DNA of 64,000 bases from Collybiopsis luxurians FD-317 M1 (lineage: Eukaryota; Basidiomycota; Agaricomycetes; Agaricales; Omphalotaceae). Numbering within the stretch: position 1 is the stretch's first letter; each line of letters opens with the position of its first letter. The notes beneath the pieces are model-generated. The model was given only the letters and a program-made list of their open reading frames with translations, was not told where the DNA came from and made no database searches. Shown in pieces: positions 18,750-31,300 of the stretch. The stretch is from assembly GCA_000827265.1 (NCBI GenBank), contig KN834764.1, forward strand, positions 1 through 64,000. The letters run 5' to 3'. The translations under genes were made by a program, and so were the position numbers.

Positions 18750-19469
18750 GTATACTCTGGATATGATATAACGTTGCATTTATTTTTCATATATATATAC
18801 ACGGCTAGCTACGATCTTATAGACTGGGTACGGTAGAATTATGCATGTTAATGACGATGGTATACAACAGTTGAGCTGGGGCCTCTGCTTCCGACCACGT
18901 TTGGTTCACCACGTTTGGGCCGGGCACGCGGCGAGCGACTTTACCTGCTTTCTCAGCGACTCTCCTCGACCATCCGGGCGACTCGTCCAACTGCGTTTCG
19001 ACGACGTCTGTTGCATCGCATGGCTTTAATTCATCGACTGAGACTAAATCTGGTCCGAACAATTCTTGAGAGCATCGAATTCGTGTAATTTTCAATGATC
19101 AAAAGTGGGTACCATCGCCATGACCTTTTTCTCAGACTTCTCTGACAGCAACAGGGCAGTTTGTCCAACACCTTTTATGACGATACTCAGGCGTTTGAAA
19201 AGGAACGCCGGGCCTAGGTGCTTTTTAAATGTAGTTTCAACCTCGTTTTTCGCCATCGTAGTAAGGGCCCTCTGAAGAGTGTTAGAATGAGGAGATTTTA
19301 CGGCAAATTCTCCATATACGTTTGTGAAGATCTGGTAAACGTCGTTTTCAACTATTCTATGGAAGATCGAGGATTTGGAGCGGCCAGTTTGGCACTACGC
19401 AGGATCAATGTGGCCACAGATTGACTGTTCATGCAGAACCGCCAATGCCTTTGCTCGGGTAAACGGCAT
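18750..19469. other. 3' flank of the ABC transporter
   Basis: It includes the AT-rich 3' end just after the stop (TATATATATAC near 18790). Short ORFs on both strands have no recognisable family. No gene is supported here. Confidence 0.5.
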
Positions 19470-20560
19470 CTCTCCCCTTTGATGTACGCGTCTCATCTCT
19501 GGTTATCGGACTAAATCTGCTAGGAAATATCTTGACTCTGGTTATCGCGTTACTAACTGTTAAACTCAGAAATTCCGTAAAAACCAAGATCACAATCATC
19601 CTGTCGAATACACTCACTTGACACTCACTCAGGTGGGTCGGACCAGAGAGCGGGAAGATCGAAATCGACAGCTTGAACATCCATGGAATGGGTTTGGATT
19701 CTTCGAAGGCAATTAGCGTTGTATTCTTTTCCTTGGAACACTGCGCGAAAACCTGTCACTTCATTATAATCACCAATCTCTATTCTTTGAATCTTTCATG
19801 TTTAATGTATAGGGGTCATATGAGCACGCGTACCCATGCCGGATTCATATCCGCAAGGCAAAGAGCCTGGCTGTTACCGAGAGGCGGGACCAAGGACCTG
19901 GAAGTTGTTGAAGCAAAGTTTACTCTGGTAGTGGATGTTACCGTCGGCGATGAAGGTGAGAGGTTTTCATATGTCTTTCAAATGACCTTCTTTTCGCATC
20001 CCTCGCGGCTTCGTCTGGCGTGCAGGGTCCAATTTTAGTGCCGAAGAGGCACAATTGCTCGCGATAGCGCGTTGTGTTGTCGAAAATAACTTTGAGTAGT
20101 CGTATCAACTCTGGTTTCTACGACCTGTTTGGAGTAGGTACCTTTTTTTAAGACAAAGTTACACGTAGAAACAGATGTCATTAAGGTACAGAAGACTATT
20201 CGAACGGAGTTTTCCACAACTTCTCTTTGTCTATACTCTATAGCTCGCCGCGTAATCACCATCGGTAAGTTGTCCTACCTATCCCTTCTCCAAACCCCAA
20301 CCCCAAGCCAGTGATGAACTAGCCAATCTCTCACGATTTCCGATATCTTACGTATACGAGCTAGTTATGTAGAGATGAAGATCTCATTCTGGAAGAGAAG
20401 ACGGTTGGGGGAAAGCAAAAGAGGAAGAGAGGTCTAATATGCTTAGGACATGATATGACTTTACACGTTATACCTCTCATCTACGGAATCTGTAGACCGG
20501 ATACTGGTACGGGAGAAGTCCTACAGCGTTTAATGACGATGACATACAGTTCGAGTTTCG
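19470..20560 (+). pseudogene. Decayed tandem duplicate of the ABC transporter 3' end
   Basis: Blocks of this stretch match the live gene in order. 19485-19620 matches the TMD2 exon near 17050-17160. 19635-19760 matches the NBD2 piece KIEIDGLNIREMGLD through GTLREN. 19815-20040 matches the exon RTDAELISALQRAWLLPR through GDEG and its following intron. 20028-20090 matches the signature exon (FSAEEAQLLAIARC). 20170-20275 matches the AHRLNTI exon, and 20340-20560 matches the C-terminus plus 3' flank. Introns are retained, the Walker A exon is missing, and frameshifts and stops are present. It cannot make a transporter. It is a DNA-level tandem duplicate of the last third of the gene. Confidence 0.88.
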
Positions 20561-21344
20561 ATTCACAGAACCCCGGAGTAAGCATCCTTGATCCATGACT
20601 AGGGCACTAGTGCTGTAAACAAAAATTACCCTGGGCAGTACGAAATGATCCCACTACGCCCCGAAAACCGTAATCGGGCATAAACAGAACGAAAAAAAGA
20701 ACTCCATTTGTCTGAGGTCTAAAGGTGTACGTAGTTATGTAAGGATATATACCGTTAAATCAAAGAATAATGGCTACAGAAGATTCCCAAAATCCGACCG
20801 TTCTCAAATGTGTTTCTGCAACATTCAAAACAAGACAACGCGAGAGAGGAAAAAAATCCGAGGAAAAAAAAACAAAAACAAAAATGAGAGGAAAAGAAAC
20901 CAGAGCAGGAGAAGAGCAAAGGCGAGCAGAGCAAAGAGAAATACAAGCGGCAGAAGTAGCCACCTGTGAATGAAGGAGAAAACAAGAGCTGTCACACTCT
21001 AAATAAAGCTTAGCGCAAAAAAAGCAAAAGCGTTTGGTAGCGAACGACGATGAAGGAGAAAAGGAAAAAGAAAAAAATTAACCGACTCGTAGGGTATGAA
21101 CGAGATTTCGGAGCGAGCAGAAAAATGTATATACAGATGTAATTTTGCAGAAAACGATGAGAGAAAAGTCAGCCGGGTAATCGATTGTCCACAGAAAATC
21201 GTACAGATAAAAAAGAAAAGCAGTCAAAAAATAATTATGCGGGCTAGTATGTTAAGGTATCCAGGCAGGTAACACTCGGGACGAGCAGATGCAAAGGAAA
21301 AAGAGAAAAATTGAGTTGAATCTCCCCCCAGTCGTATAAAAAAT
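20561..21344. other. A-rich intergenic stretch, 3' side of the RING gene
   Basis: It is strongly A-rich on the plus strand (AAAAAACAAAAACAAAAATG near 20865), hence T-rich 3' flank for the minus-strand RING gene. The plus-strand ORF of Lys/Glu-rich composition is a by-product of this bias. No gene is supported. Confidence 0.5.
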
Positions 21345-22818
21345 TCAATATCGACTGGGTGAGGGAGATCGGGCCAGACGGGACTTGGGGGTCACAGACC
21401 CTGGACGGGCGTACCGCTGATTTTTGACCAAAGAAATATCATCTGGAGCACCTGGTGGAAGCCAGCGCTCATGAATTTCCTGCTTCTCTTCTGAGATTGA
21501 GCGGGTCATTTTGGGTGTGGTTGGTGGAGAGGTGGTCATGGAGAGCCGACGAGGCCTGGAGGGCATCACCGGGACGGGTGGCGCGGGAGTTTGCGAGCGT
21601 AATTGTTGCGGAGATGGCGTTGGTAGACGCATCGGTCCGGGCGTTTGAGATCGTAAAGGCGTGTGCAAGGGCGTATGAGATCGTGTAGGATAAGCAGCAG
21701 GCGTGGAAGGTCGTGACGTTGAGTGCATTGACGTGGATCTAGCGTGAAGTGAATTATATCGTGAGAGTAAAGGTGCCGGTGACGGGGCGCCTTGGGGAGG
21801 GGGAGACATGTCGCGCGACCTAGGTTCGGGAGGGGGACTCGGTATCGTGCCCAGTGTGCTAGCAACGGCTTTGACACGACTGAGCTCTGTCTTGAGCGAT
21901 TGACATTCCGACAGCCTGTCCCTGTAGTCTCGGCGCTAGCAAAAAAGGAATTACGTTAGCTGTATAACTTTCCCAGCCTTTGACAGGTAAACTTACTTGG
22001 CTGAAAAAAAAAGCATCAGTCAGAGCGCTAAATCAACGAAAAAAGATTATGACATACCGTTGAAGTTCTGATTCGAGATTTTTATTTGTTTTTTCCATAT
22101 CCTCAAGCCTGAGTTTGAGGGATTGTTCAATATTTTTTGCATTTTTACTAGCGTCAGCGTGAGCGACATGGTTCATCAAAATCGCTCTTAATAACGCGGC
22201 GCTGAGATAGAGGGAATAGGCCTGACAGAAGAAAAGCAGCGATCAGTACGGGACGATGAAACAAGTCAGAGAAGAAAGATGGATTGCAAGTACCTGATCA
22301 TCCTGCGGCGAAGCGGATTTCAGCCATTCCTCGAGCTCGTTTTGAAGAGAAGAAACCTCCTCGACTGAGCATCTTTTTGCTGCGACCTTGGCAACCTTTT
22401 CCTCCAAACGTCGAGCTTCATCCCGGGCTCGCGATGTACCGTTCGAAAATAATAATTTATCCTCCCTCTTTGCCCAAACATCAGCGGTAGAATCAGGTGG
22501 AAGAGACTTAGGAACACGACGGGGCGTGTTCCAACCACTGGTAGAGAAGTCCGTACGAATTAACCGAACATCGTCGATAGAAAATTGTTCTCGACAAAAA
22601 GGACAGACAGGAGCAAGTCGGGCGGAGGACTTTTCCACAATATTACGGCTACAGCTTGCACACAGAACATGGCCTGTTCAGATCGTTAGAGATTTCTTTT
22701 TTTTCACTTTTTTTCCCATTGATTTCGACTTACCACAAGGAATACTATGGGGAAGACATTGAGAAGAATATTCAGTCGCGCAAATGTCGCAGTGTGAGCC
22801 TGGAAGAAGCGTTAGCAT
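21345..22818 (-). CDS. RING-finger protein, probable E3 ubiquitin ligase with coiled coil and Ser/Pro-rich tail
   Basis: The N-terminal C3HC4-like RING starts CDIC in exon 1 (MLTLLPGSHCDICATEYSSQC) and continues across an intron with PCGHVLCASCS and CPFC. It is followed by a charged helical stretch likely to form a coiled coil (RDEARRLEEKVAKVAAKR...SLQNELEEWLK; later NIEQSLKLRLEDMEKTNKNLESEL). The C-terminal half is disordered, rich in Ser, Thr and Pro, with repeated SQTP/SRTP-like motifs. Fungal RING proteins of this type usually act as E3 ligases; substrate and partner are unknown. The start is chosen at 22818 because the upstream ATG in this frame is followed at once by a stop. There are about five exons. 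Confidence 0.75.
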
Positions 22819-24595
22819 GGTAATAGCATAGAAAAGCCTCTGAGGGAGGTGGTGGACAAGAAGAAAAAGAAATTGGGAACCCTAGACCCTGGTCGGAGTG
22901 AAGTGATGGACTTTATAATGGAGGCGCTGTCGGACCTAAAGGGTAATTCAATTCAATGACTTTAAAATATTTTTTTTTTCTCATCCTTACCTTTTTTTTT
23001 CCCGTTCCCTCTTTTCTTTCATAAAAGCTCGCCTACAAAATTCCGAACGATCTCGGTCAGCCTCGTTTCCAACATCCTTTTGAGCATCTTCTAGCTTTAT
23101 TCCACACAAACTATACCCAGTTTTAGTATCTGGGCATAGGGTACAGGGTATGGTTATCTATAGATCGCATCAGCCGCGCGCCATCCGTTTTCAATTCTCG
23201 GCGTACCTTTTCTATTCAATGCTTACAAACGGCGTCGGGATTTTATTCAGCTTGACTCGATTTCTCTTAGCTCAACGGCAACTTTGCTTACCGAGTCATT
23301 TCGATTCGAGAACGTCGAGCATATTCGGGTCTGTTCTAAGCCCTTCTTCAGCTTTCTTTGCACTGTAGATTAATAATAACCGACTCCAAGCCTTCTGGCC
23401 AGCTTCTGGGCTAAACCTCGGACGGAGCCAGCTTCACGTTCGTCGGTACGATCCTACTGCTCCAATACTGCGTCAGTATCGTCGTATTCCAATCGTCTAA
23501 TCGATCGCTAAAGCTATAGCGTAGACGTTTGGATGCCAGACGCCTCTGTACCCAAACTACTCTTTCTGACCCGACCATTCCGCAGTAAACGCGATCGAGA
23601 TTGTCGATCAACGGAAACAACTCTCTTTCCCCAACCACGCTCATCCCATTCTTCGCAGTCCCAGGCACGTTAGTCTCACTCTGCGATCGTGATGGGTATA
23701 TGCAACTCGGACGCAGATATGCGTCCGCACCATATTACGATTCCCTTTCATCACTCGCCGCTAAGTATGAACAAGGTTCAATGGACTAAAAATCGCTTCA
23801 TTTGACAACTTTCTCTGTCTCGGCAATGTCATTGAAATCCCTTTACCCATAGCCATTCATTTCTCAATGCCTCGCCAGTCCCTCACCCGAAAAAGGTTAT
23901 GTTGTCCGTCTAAATTAAATATTGGCATTTGTTTTCTTTTTTTTTTTTAGCGATAAGGGACACATGTCTTGCAACGATGCATTACATTTGTTCAAGGTTA
24001 CTTACCGCTCTATTCAAGATCTCCAGCAATCTGCTTTCACTTCCAGCGCCCCTGCATTCGAATGCTTGTCGTTGGAGTCGGCGATTGTTGAGCAGAGCTG
24101 AGCGGAGCCGCTTTTACTACAATGTTTACAGCACCGTTCACGGAGATACCTCGATAAACCGATACCGAAGCGCTTTTCTAGACTGTATATGCATACTTTG
24201 TCGAATTCGGATGACGGGACGGGAAGCCCTTCCGCGTGTTCGAATATTGCCTATAGCTATAGCTACCCACCCACCTCCTTGCATCCACACTCTCCTACGC
24301 ACCGGTATCGTATCATATCGTTATCCCCAGGAGTATGTAAACCTACCTAGCTACTATCTACCAATATCATGGAATCATGGTGAGAATCATCGCATCACCA
24401 ACTAGGGGTTGAGAGTCAATTCGTAAGTAACGAAAACACACCGAATCCACGAGGCAAGAGATAACCTAGGTCGTTGACCAACTTCGAGCTTCGTACGTAC
24501 GACTAGCATACATGCACACCCACTCACAGCTTATTGCTGTTCACTCCTAAGCGATAACGAATCGCGAGCTTCATCAATTAGGGGATGCCGGATGG

Positions 24596-24833
24596 AAGAA
24601 ACGAGTGCTCAAGGTCGAGTACAGGCATAGCATCTATCTATCTATCTAATGTCCAACCAGAATTCGAATTCGCATTCTTCGAGCATCTTTTCGTCCTCGG
24701 CTAAATAAACTTCTTTGCAGGACGAGGTGAGGCGAGATAACGAAGAAATGAGCTCAAGGTCGAATACATGCATACATCTGTCCATCGTCCCGCAGAATTC
24801 GAATTCGCGTTTTTCGAGCATCTTTGTCCTCGG
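24596..24833 (+). repeat. Imperfect direct repeat, two units of about 100 bp
   Basis: Unit 1 (24596-24700) and unit 2 (24737-24833) share AGAAA.GAG.CTCAAGGTCGA, GCATA.CATCT and the block GAATTCGAATTCGC followed by TTCGAGCATCTTT and CCTCGG. Unit 1 carries an ATCT microsatellite (CTATCTATCTATCT) that unit 2 lacks. No coding potential was seen. Confidence 0.75.
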
Positions 24834-25546
24834 AAGAAGGCACTTTTCTGACTTGCAAAAAGCGCGGGGCCAGGCATACACCGGTATAGATATATATGTA
24901 TGTATGAGCTGCAGTGAATAGCGAATGGTGGATGGTGGCTTAGGGTTTATTCGGAGTCAGAAGCTCGCCTGCGTACCGCAATGGTTTTTTACGAAACAAG
25001 AATTCTTTTCATATCATGATGTGAAGATGAAGGAATGAATGGAAACGTCAACTGTGTCATTTTTCTTCTGCTCGAGAACTTCGAAGGGCGGGATTTTGTA
25101 TACTGCGCCACATATATGTCATTCGTTTTTTGCTTTGACTCTCTCATGTCACACGAGGTAAGGAATGAAGGATGCTAAACTTGGCCACCAGCATCGTCCC
25201 ATGCATAATGCACTATATAGTCTATACTGCAATAAGTTACTAGTCGCCGAAGTTGTCGAGCTCAAGAAGGTTCAGATGGCATTATTACGAGTGAAGAAGA
25301 ATGCAATCCATGAGGATCTGTTTTGGAATTTGTTCAATGATTCTCCCGTCGTAAGTATGTAGCTCAGTCAAAATAATCGTGTTTTTGCCGAGGGATTGAA
25401 ATACAAAGTAGCTACGTAGCTCGAAGCGAGTCAATGGCTGGTTAACAGCTGACTCTGAACAGTAGAGCCCTGATTCGATGTCGAGATCTCTCGCACACTA
25501 GCGAAGTTGCTGATAAATTCAAACTTTCAATGTCAACGATCAACGG

Positions 25547-25563
25547 AAGCGCCTCGGGCGCTT
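25547..25563. repeat. Short perfect GCGCC hairpin
   Basis: AAGCGCC-TCG-GGCGCTT is a 7-bp perfect stem with a 3-nt loop. It has the same arms as the palindromic element near 9627 and 11394, but without the longer spacer. Confidence 0.5.
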
Positions 25564-25677
25564 AGATACCATTTTGGATGATCAGCGTACAATAACAAAT
25601 TAGCTCGATGTACGGATTGTATTACTGTGAAAATACCCGCTTCAGGTACATAAGTAGGGACGAAGTTAGGAGTACTG

Positions 25678-27891
25678 TCATGTTTCCGCGTCTGACCTTT
25701 TTTCCTGCTTCGGAGCACTGTGCTCCGAGCCTGTCTTTTTGGAGGAGAAATCTATTCGCTCTATCATCAACGAACCCAGAAACCCAATTGCTGTGAATGC
25801 TGTAGCCATGATCATCATGGTGGAGAAAGCAGATCCATAAGCATCAGCGATGATTTTCTGTACTTGTTGCGGTGCGTTGTGAATAAGGGAGGTGGATTGC
25901 AAGACTGAAATATACTGAGATGGAGGGTGAGAATGAAGGACGTCCCTGAGTAAGATGAACAAAAAGACTTACGGGTGCTGTAACTGAATTGCCCTCAACC
26001 TTGCGATTCACGATATTCTGTATGACAGCACCCTCAGCGGGTATAGCAAAGAGGCCGCCAAGAGTCCTACTCCAAGTGACCATCGTCACTGCACTCGCAA
26101 GCTCGCTCCGTTTAACTTGGCTCTGTCCACAGATCGTATTAGCTTGGAAGACAAAACCTATACCCATACCGGTGACGATGAGGATTACGAATTCGGCGGC
26201 TTTCGAGGTTTTGGAGGTGAACAGGATGCAGCATCCGGTTCCGATGAGGTTGACTGCACCTCCGCTCCAGAGGTAGGGTCTTACCCAGCCTGTTCGAGAG
26301 ATCAAGATTCCGACGGTGAATGACATTGGTAAGATGGGTATCACGCTTTGTAAATTGTGTCAAGAACGCATTGAAAGAGGGAAAGGTACTTACTAGGCTA
26401 AGAGCTCGAATCCTGAGATCAGCTGATCATCACCTTTCACTAGTTGAAAGAAAGTCGGGAGGTACACTGAGAGACCATACAAGCCCCAATGGATGAAAAA
26501 GTAGTTGGTCGCTGCGCCCACGACGTTTCTGTATTTGAATATTGACATGGGGATGATGGGTACTTCCGGGACTTTCATCTCGTACACGATGAATAATGGA
26601 ATCAGTGCGAAGCCTACTGATAGGAGAGCAATGACTTGAGGGCTCTTCCATGGGTATGTAACGCCGCCCCAGGTGAGTGATAGACTCAGTGCTACTACGG
26701 ATGCGGTGAGTATGATGACCCCCACAAAGTCAATGTCGGACACTTTGACGCTGGCTAGTTTGGAGTCGGGAATTTTGGTCCAGAGGGACAGGACGACTAG
26801 GGTTGCAACGCCACCGATGGGTAAATTTATGTAAAAAGCCCATCGCCAGGATACCGAGGTCGTGAAAACGCCACCTAGAACCTGGTGTGACGTGAGCATA
26901 ACTTGAAAAGGGTAAAGTGAGAACGACATATTTACTGGACCTAGAGCTGAAGCTAAAGCGATACGGGCAAACATGACGCCCGTGTATCGTCCTCGTTCGC
27001 GGAGAGGTACCATCCTAGGCGGATATCAGGGTGAATTCACCTCACGGAATGCGAGGGACACACTTGGCAATCAAGACAAAAATTACTACCTAAGTTTAGA
27101 ATGAGGAACTAAAGAAGCACACGCCACAGCTCACCTACCTGCAGGCCAGCGGCTCCGATCCCTGCGGGAAAAATTTTCAGGGTCCGGGAAGTTCGCAGAT
27201 AAAACGTTAACAAGTACCTGCGGTTGCTCTTCCACAGCATAACCATACAAAATTCTTTGCTGTAGCTGTCAGGACGGATCCGAACTCGAATAAGCCGATC
27301 GATACGAGGAGCATCAACTTGTTCATTGAAGTGTTACGAGATGAAAATTACATATTGCAGAAAATTGTACCTTGCAGCCCCATAGATCACAAAATCTACC
27401 AAATACTGGTTGGAAACAGGTTGATGAAATCAGATATGATGTAGCGATCCCTTCAGACGAGTTCGTGAATAAATACACTATGCAGTTCGATTCAAACCTA
27501 CAGCTCTGAGAATTTAGGGCGTTGAAGTGGGAAGCGATGGTGGGCATTGAAGTAGAGACGATGGTTTGATCTAAGCTTGCTAAGAATCCAGCGACGGCGA
27601 GACTAGACCAACTTGGAGGTAAATTTTTACTCTTTGGACGATTTGTGGTACGAATTACCTGGTAAATATAAGATGGATTTGCCATGAGGGTAATAAATGC
27701 CCCAGGGGTTTGTTAGCATCGTCATCGTCATCGTCGGAAGGTTGTTTCGTTGCTGTACCGAAGCCTCTCTCCGCCTCACTTCCGGGATCATTGGGCGAGG
27801 TCCGAGCAGTTGATTCTTGCGGTTCGGGTTGTGAGGGCCCTCCCTCCAAACTGACCCTTACTTCCGCAGTTGAAGAATCATTTTGAGCCAT
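25678..27891 (-). CDS. MFS multidrug efflux transporter (DHA2-like, 14 TM segments)
   Basis: This is a proton-coupled drug or toxin exporter of the plasma membrane. The N-terminal 70 residues are hydrophilic with an acidic DDDDDD run. The first helix then ends in FLASLDQTIVSTSMPTIASHF, the D1 motif of the DHA2 group. Later come VPLRERGRYTGVMFARIALASALGP and, after an intron, LGGVFTTSVSWRWAFYINLPIGG, which is motif C. The C-terminal helix ATAFTAIGFLGSLMIER is followed by a charged tail. About seven exons are needed, and the intron after LIFT joins in frame to WSSLAVAGFLASLDQT. The start at 27891 (MAQNDSS) sits about 45 bases after a TATA box; an ATG 36 bases upstream is possible. It is transcribed divergently from the M28 peptidase. 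Confidence 0.88.
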
Positions 27892-27932
27892 CGCAAGAAA
27901 CGGTGTCACCGGGAAATTTGATACCAACCAAC

Positions 27933-27943
27933 CTTATATATAC
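27933..27943 (-). promoter_or_regulatory. TATA box of the MFS transporter
   Basis: TATATATAAGG on the minus strand lies about 45 bases before the chosen start codon of the MFS gene, a good core-promoter distance. Confidence 0.55.
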
Positions 27944-28333
27944 TTGAATTATCCACATGTGAGATGTGAGATGGGATATGACTATCGTGCGGAAGATTAC
28001 CGCCAGATATGCTGCTCTTTATAGTCAATTCAACGGATGCAGGATAGAAAAGGATTTAACCGTCGGGTTCTGGTCGCGTTGACCGTCGGTCTTTGCTAAA
28101 TGTAGCAACTGAAAAGTCTCCACGACTGGGCTGGCCTCAGAATAGCCAGAACAAAGCAGCCCGAGTCTCGTAAGTTACTAGGGCGTAAAGGGAGTGCGCT
28201 CGACATTCCGTCATTTGAACATGGGGAAGGTGCTGGTGTATTGCCGGCATTCTCTGGGTCCGAGCGGGCGCTTGACTGCGCGCTTACTGATGACCTCACG
28301 AGCTGCGGATATCTGGTTTCTTCATCCACCATC
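27944..28333. other. Bidirectional promoter region, MFS / M28 peptidase
   Basis: About 440 bases separate the two divergent start codons. Apart from the TATA box of the MFS gene I see no defined operator. Plus-strand ORFs starting at 28194 and 28241 run into the peptidase N-terminus, but the ATG at 28334 gives the better protein start. Confidence 0.45.
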
Positions 28334-31300
28334 ATGTCAGACGAGAAATCTCGTTCGACGTTGGACGGTATGTCTCCTAAGGTGGACGGCATACCCGTTC
28401 CTGCTACCACAACCACCACACCGACAAGGGGTAATCGACGGAGACGCGTCTTCCGTTTCCTGGTTTCTCTTTTCATATCCTATAATCTCTTTGTCGCAAC
28501 TCGCAATCTAGGAGCTCAATTTCTTTCCTTGGATCGCCCTCACGAGCGTCCACATAGAAGGCCCTTGATGGGAAAGGCAGCTGAGAAACTATTTTTGTGA
28601 GTTTCGTTTCTCAGTTGAAGAGTTGTAGCAGTAAATTGATGTTCACAGGGATGTACCGGACGAAGAGAGCTGTATCAAAGCATCTCGTCAATTCGCTGCT
28701 GAACCTCATCGTGCCGGCTCAGAGCGTGATTTGGATACGGCGAAGGAATTCCTTACTTTCGTCCAGAATGAACTTGGTATTAAACCACCTTCGGAAGTCC
28801 CAATTTTTTCTGCAGGATCAACGAGCTCGCGTCATGCAACTTTGATGATACCGAAGTCACCCTTCAGCTATGCCTGGATTGACACTTACTATCCTCTCAT
28901 GAACACGCCGTTGGAAAGGAATCTCCAAGCGCTGGACGGGGATGGGAATGTCGTCTGGGAAGCGGACCTCGAAGAGCACGCGGATGCTGAGGACCCAGAA
29001 GCTCACAAGTATAGTAATACTGTCCCAACGTTCCACGGTCTCAGCAAGGGAGCGGATGTTTCTGGCAAGGTACGCGGTGTCTACCTTGTTGAGCAGCGTT
29101 AATGGCCAATCTTTGTGTTTAACTTTATAGCTTGTCTATGCTAACTATGGATTGAAAGAGGTGCACGCGGTCCGTGTAGCGTCTAGTACGAACTTATCCG
29201 GTTTCTAGGATTATGATAAACTAGTGAAGAAAGGTTCGTCGGCTGGAACCATAGTACCAACACTACTAATCTGTCAACTTTGTTAGGTGTCAATCTGACC
29301 GGCGCAATTGTACTTACGAGGTAATTTCCATATTGTGTCTCGTCGGTTGGCGTACATCTTATTTTTCCAGGTATGGGGCAAACTTCCGAGGCATAAAGGT
29401 TGGTCCGTCAATTTTGCTCGGACCACTGTGCTAACTGTTCCCAGGTTCAACTAGCCCAAGAATTGGGTGCGGCCGGGGTACTCATTTATAGTGATGTACG
29501 CGACGACGGCAGCGTCACCGTTGAGAATGGCTACGACCCGTACGCCCAAACTATAATTCTGATCCGTAATATGATTCAATATTGTACAGGTATCCGCATG
29601 GCCCTGCAAGAAACCCCAAAGCTGTCCAACGAGGGAGTGTTCAGTTCCTCTCAATGGTTGATTCTATTATTTTTGTTCGTAGGATGACACTCTAATTCAA
29701 AATTCAGTATCCCGGTGACCCTAGCACTCCTGGAATCCCAGCTTACGAGAATGCCACCCGTACTGAAGCTGTCAACAAGCCTAAAATTCCCAGTCTTCCG
29801 ATTTCGCAGGAAAACGGTGAAAAGCTGCTCAAGTTTATTGAAGACGGCTGGAACGGTACTATTAGGCTCAATAATCAAGGTAGCGGTATTGTCTCTGTAT
29901 TGCAAAACAGCCCCTCTGAAGCGCCGCGATAGTCGATGAGGGGATCATGCCTATCTGGAACACCATGGCAGTCATTCCTGGGTATATAAAGGATGAGATT
30001 GTAATGATCGGGAACCACCGAGATGGTGCGTCTTTTGATGTTCAGCTGCGATTCAAATTTAATATCTTATCCAGCTTGGGTCCGTCTTCATCTTAGTTTG
30101 TACTGTTCTTGACTGATTTTGCCGAAAAAGGTCATGGGAAGCGCTGACCCAACGAGTGGGACTGCCACATTGCATGAAACCATCCGTGGTTTTGGGGCGC
30201 TCTTGAAAAAAGGTTGGAAGCCCTTACGAACCATTGTGATCGCTAGTTGGGATGCGGAAGAGGTATAGTCGGCTTATGCTCGATCCTTTTTGATACTGAT
30301 TCATGATCTCACAGTACGGCTTGATTGGGAGCACAGAGTGGGGAGAGGTACGTCGTTGCATACCTGAACCTTGGTAAGATTATTCCGTATTCAGACTCCA
30401 CTCGCAGGACTTTGCAGATTTCATCGACAAGCATGTTGTCGCGTACCTTAACCTTGGTAAATTCAATCTGAGCTCAAACTTGACCTGCTTCTTTGTCTGA
30501 TTGAACTTGCAGATAGTTCTGTCAGTGGATCACGGTTCCGTGCCTCGGCTTCGCCTTCTCTTGCCCACCTTGTCCACGGTGCTGCTCTAGATATCCCTCA
30601 CCCTACTGAGGGGAATAGGACTCTCTGGGATGCTACCCAGGACTCTGGAAAGTATTTCGGTGCTCAAGGGGCCACTATGGATGCCGAGGCTGTCTCTGTG
30701 TACGAATCCTCCTTGAGCGCACAAGATGAGCTTGGGGTCGGAGCCCTTGGTTCCGGAAGTGACTATACCGTGTTTTTGCAGAGAATTGGGGTATGTATGA
30801 ACGTTCACTGTCTGATTTATGCCCTAAGATACTTTCCAGGTTGCCAGTATGAACCATGGTTTCAGCGGAACGATGACTGATGCAGTATATCACTACCACT
30901 CGGTATACGATTCAGAGCGTTGGGAGGAGTTATACGCTGACCCAGGTTTCCATCGCCATGTCAGTCGTGCCCAAACTTTTTCCAGGTTGTTCTAACATAG
31001 GTGTCTTCTAGGTTGCTGTGGCCAAACATCTTGGACTCATCGCCCTGCGTCTCTCCGGCTCGGCTGTTCTTCCCTTGAACACAACGCATTACGCATTCGA
31101 GCTTGAAAGCTACCTGGATAAGTACGTACCAAAGTAAATCACTCCGTCTCTATTAAAACTGTTTTTTCCAGGGTCGAAGAGCATGCACTGACTCAATCCG
31201 TCGCAGTTGATTTATCTGCGGTACGCAAGTCAATTCATTCCCTGCAGGCTGCTAGCCAGGCACTCGACTATGAGAAACTCGTCGCCGAACGGGAGTTGAA

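Larger units (their letters stand above)
22819..25677. other. Long intergenic region with no recognised gene
   Basis: Between the RING gene and the MFS gene I see only short ORFs without family features. The longest is 23929-24405 on the plus strand, without coding-like composition. There is a T-rich tract near 22970-23010 in the RING 5' flank and a direct repeat of about 100 bases at 24596-24833. A short GCGCC hairpin lies at 25547-25563. Confidence 0.5.

Noticed and set aside
20760..20985. Lys/Glu-rich plus-strand and Phe/Ser-rich minus-strand ORFs
   Set aside because: By-products of an A-rich strand; no start context, domain or intron structure.
22970..23010. Poly-T tract as a terminator
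   Set aside because: T-runs are common in the 5' flanks and introns of this genome and do not mark fungal transcription ends.
23929..24405. 158-codon plus-strand ORF
   Set aside because: No recognisable domain, low-complexity start in a poly-T tract, and no similarity to any family I know.
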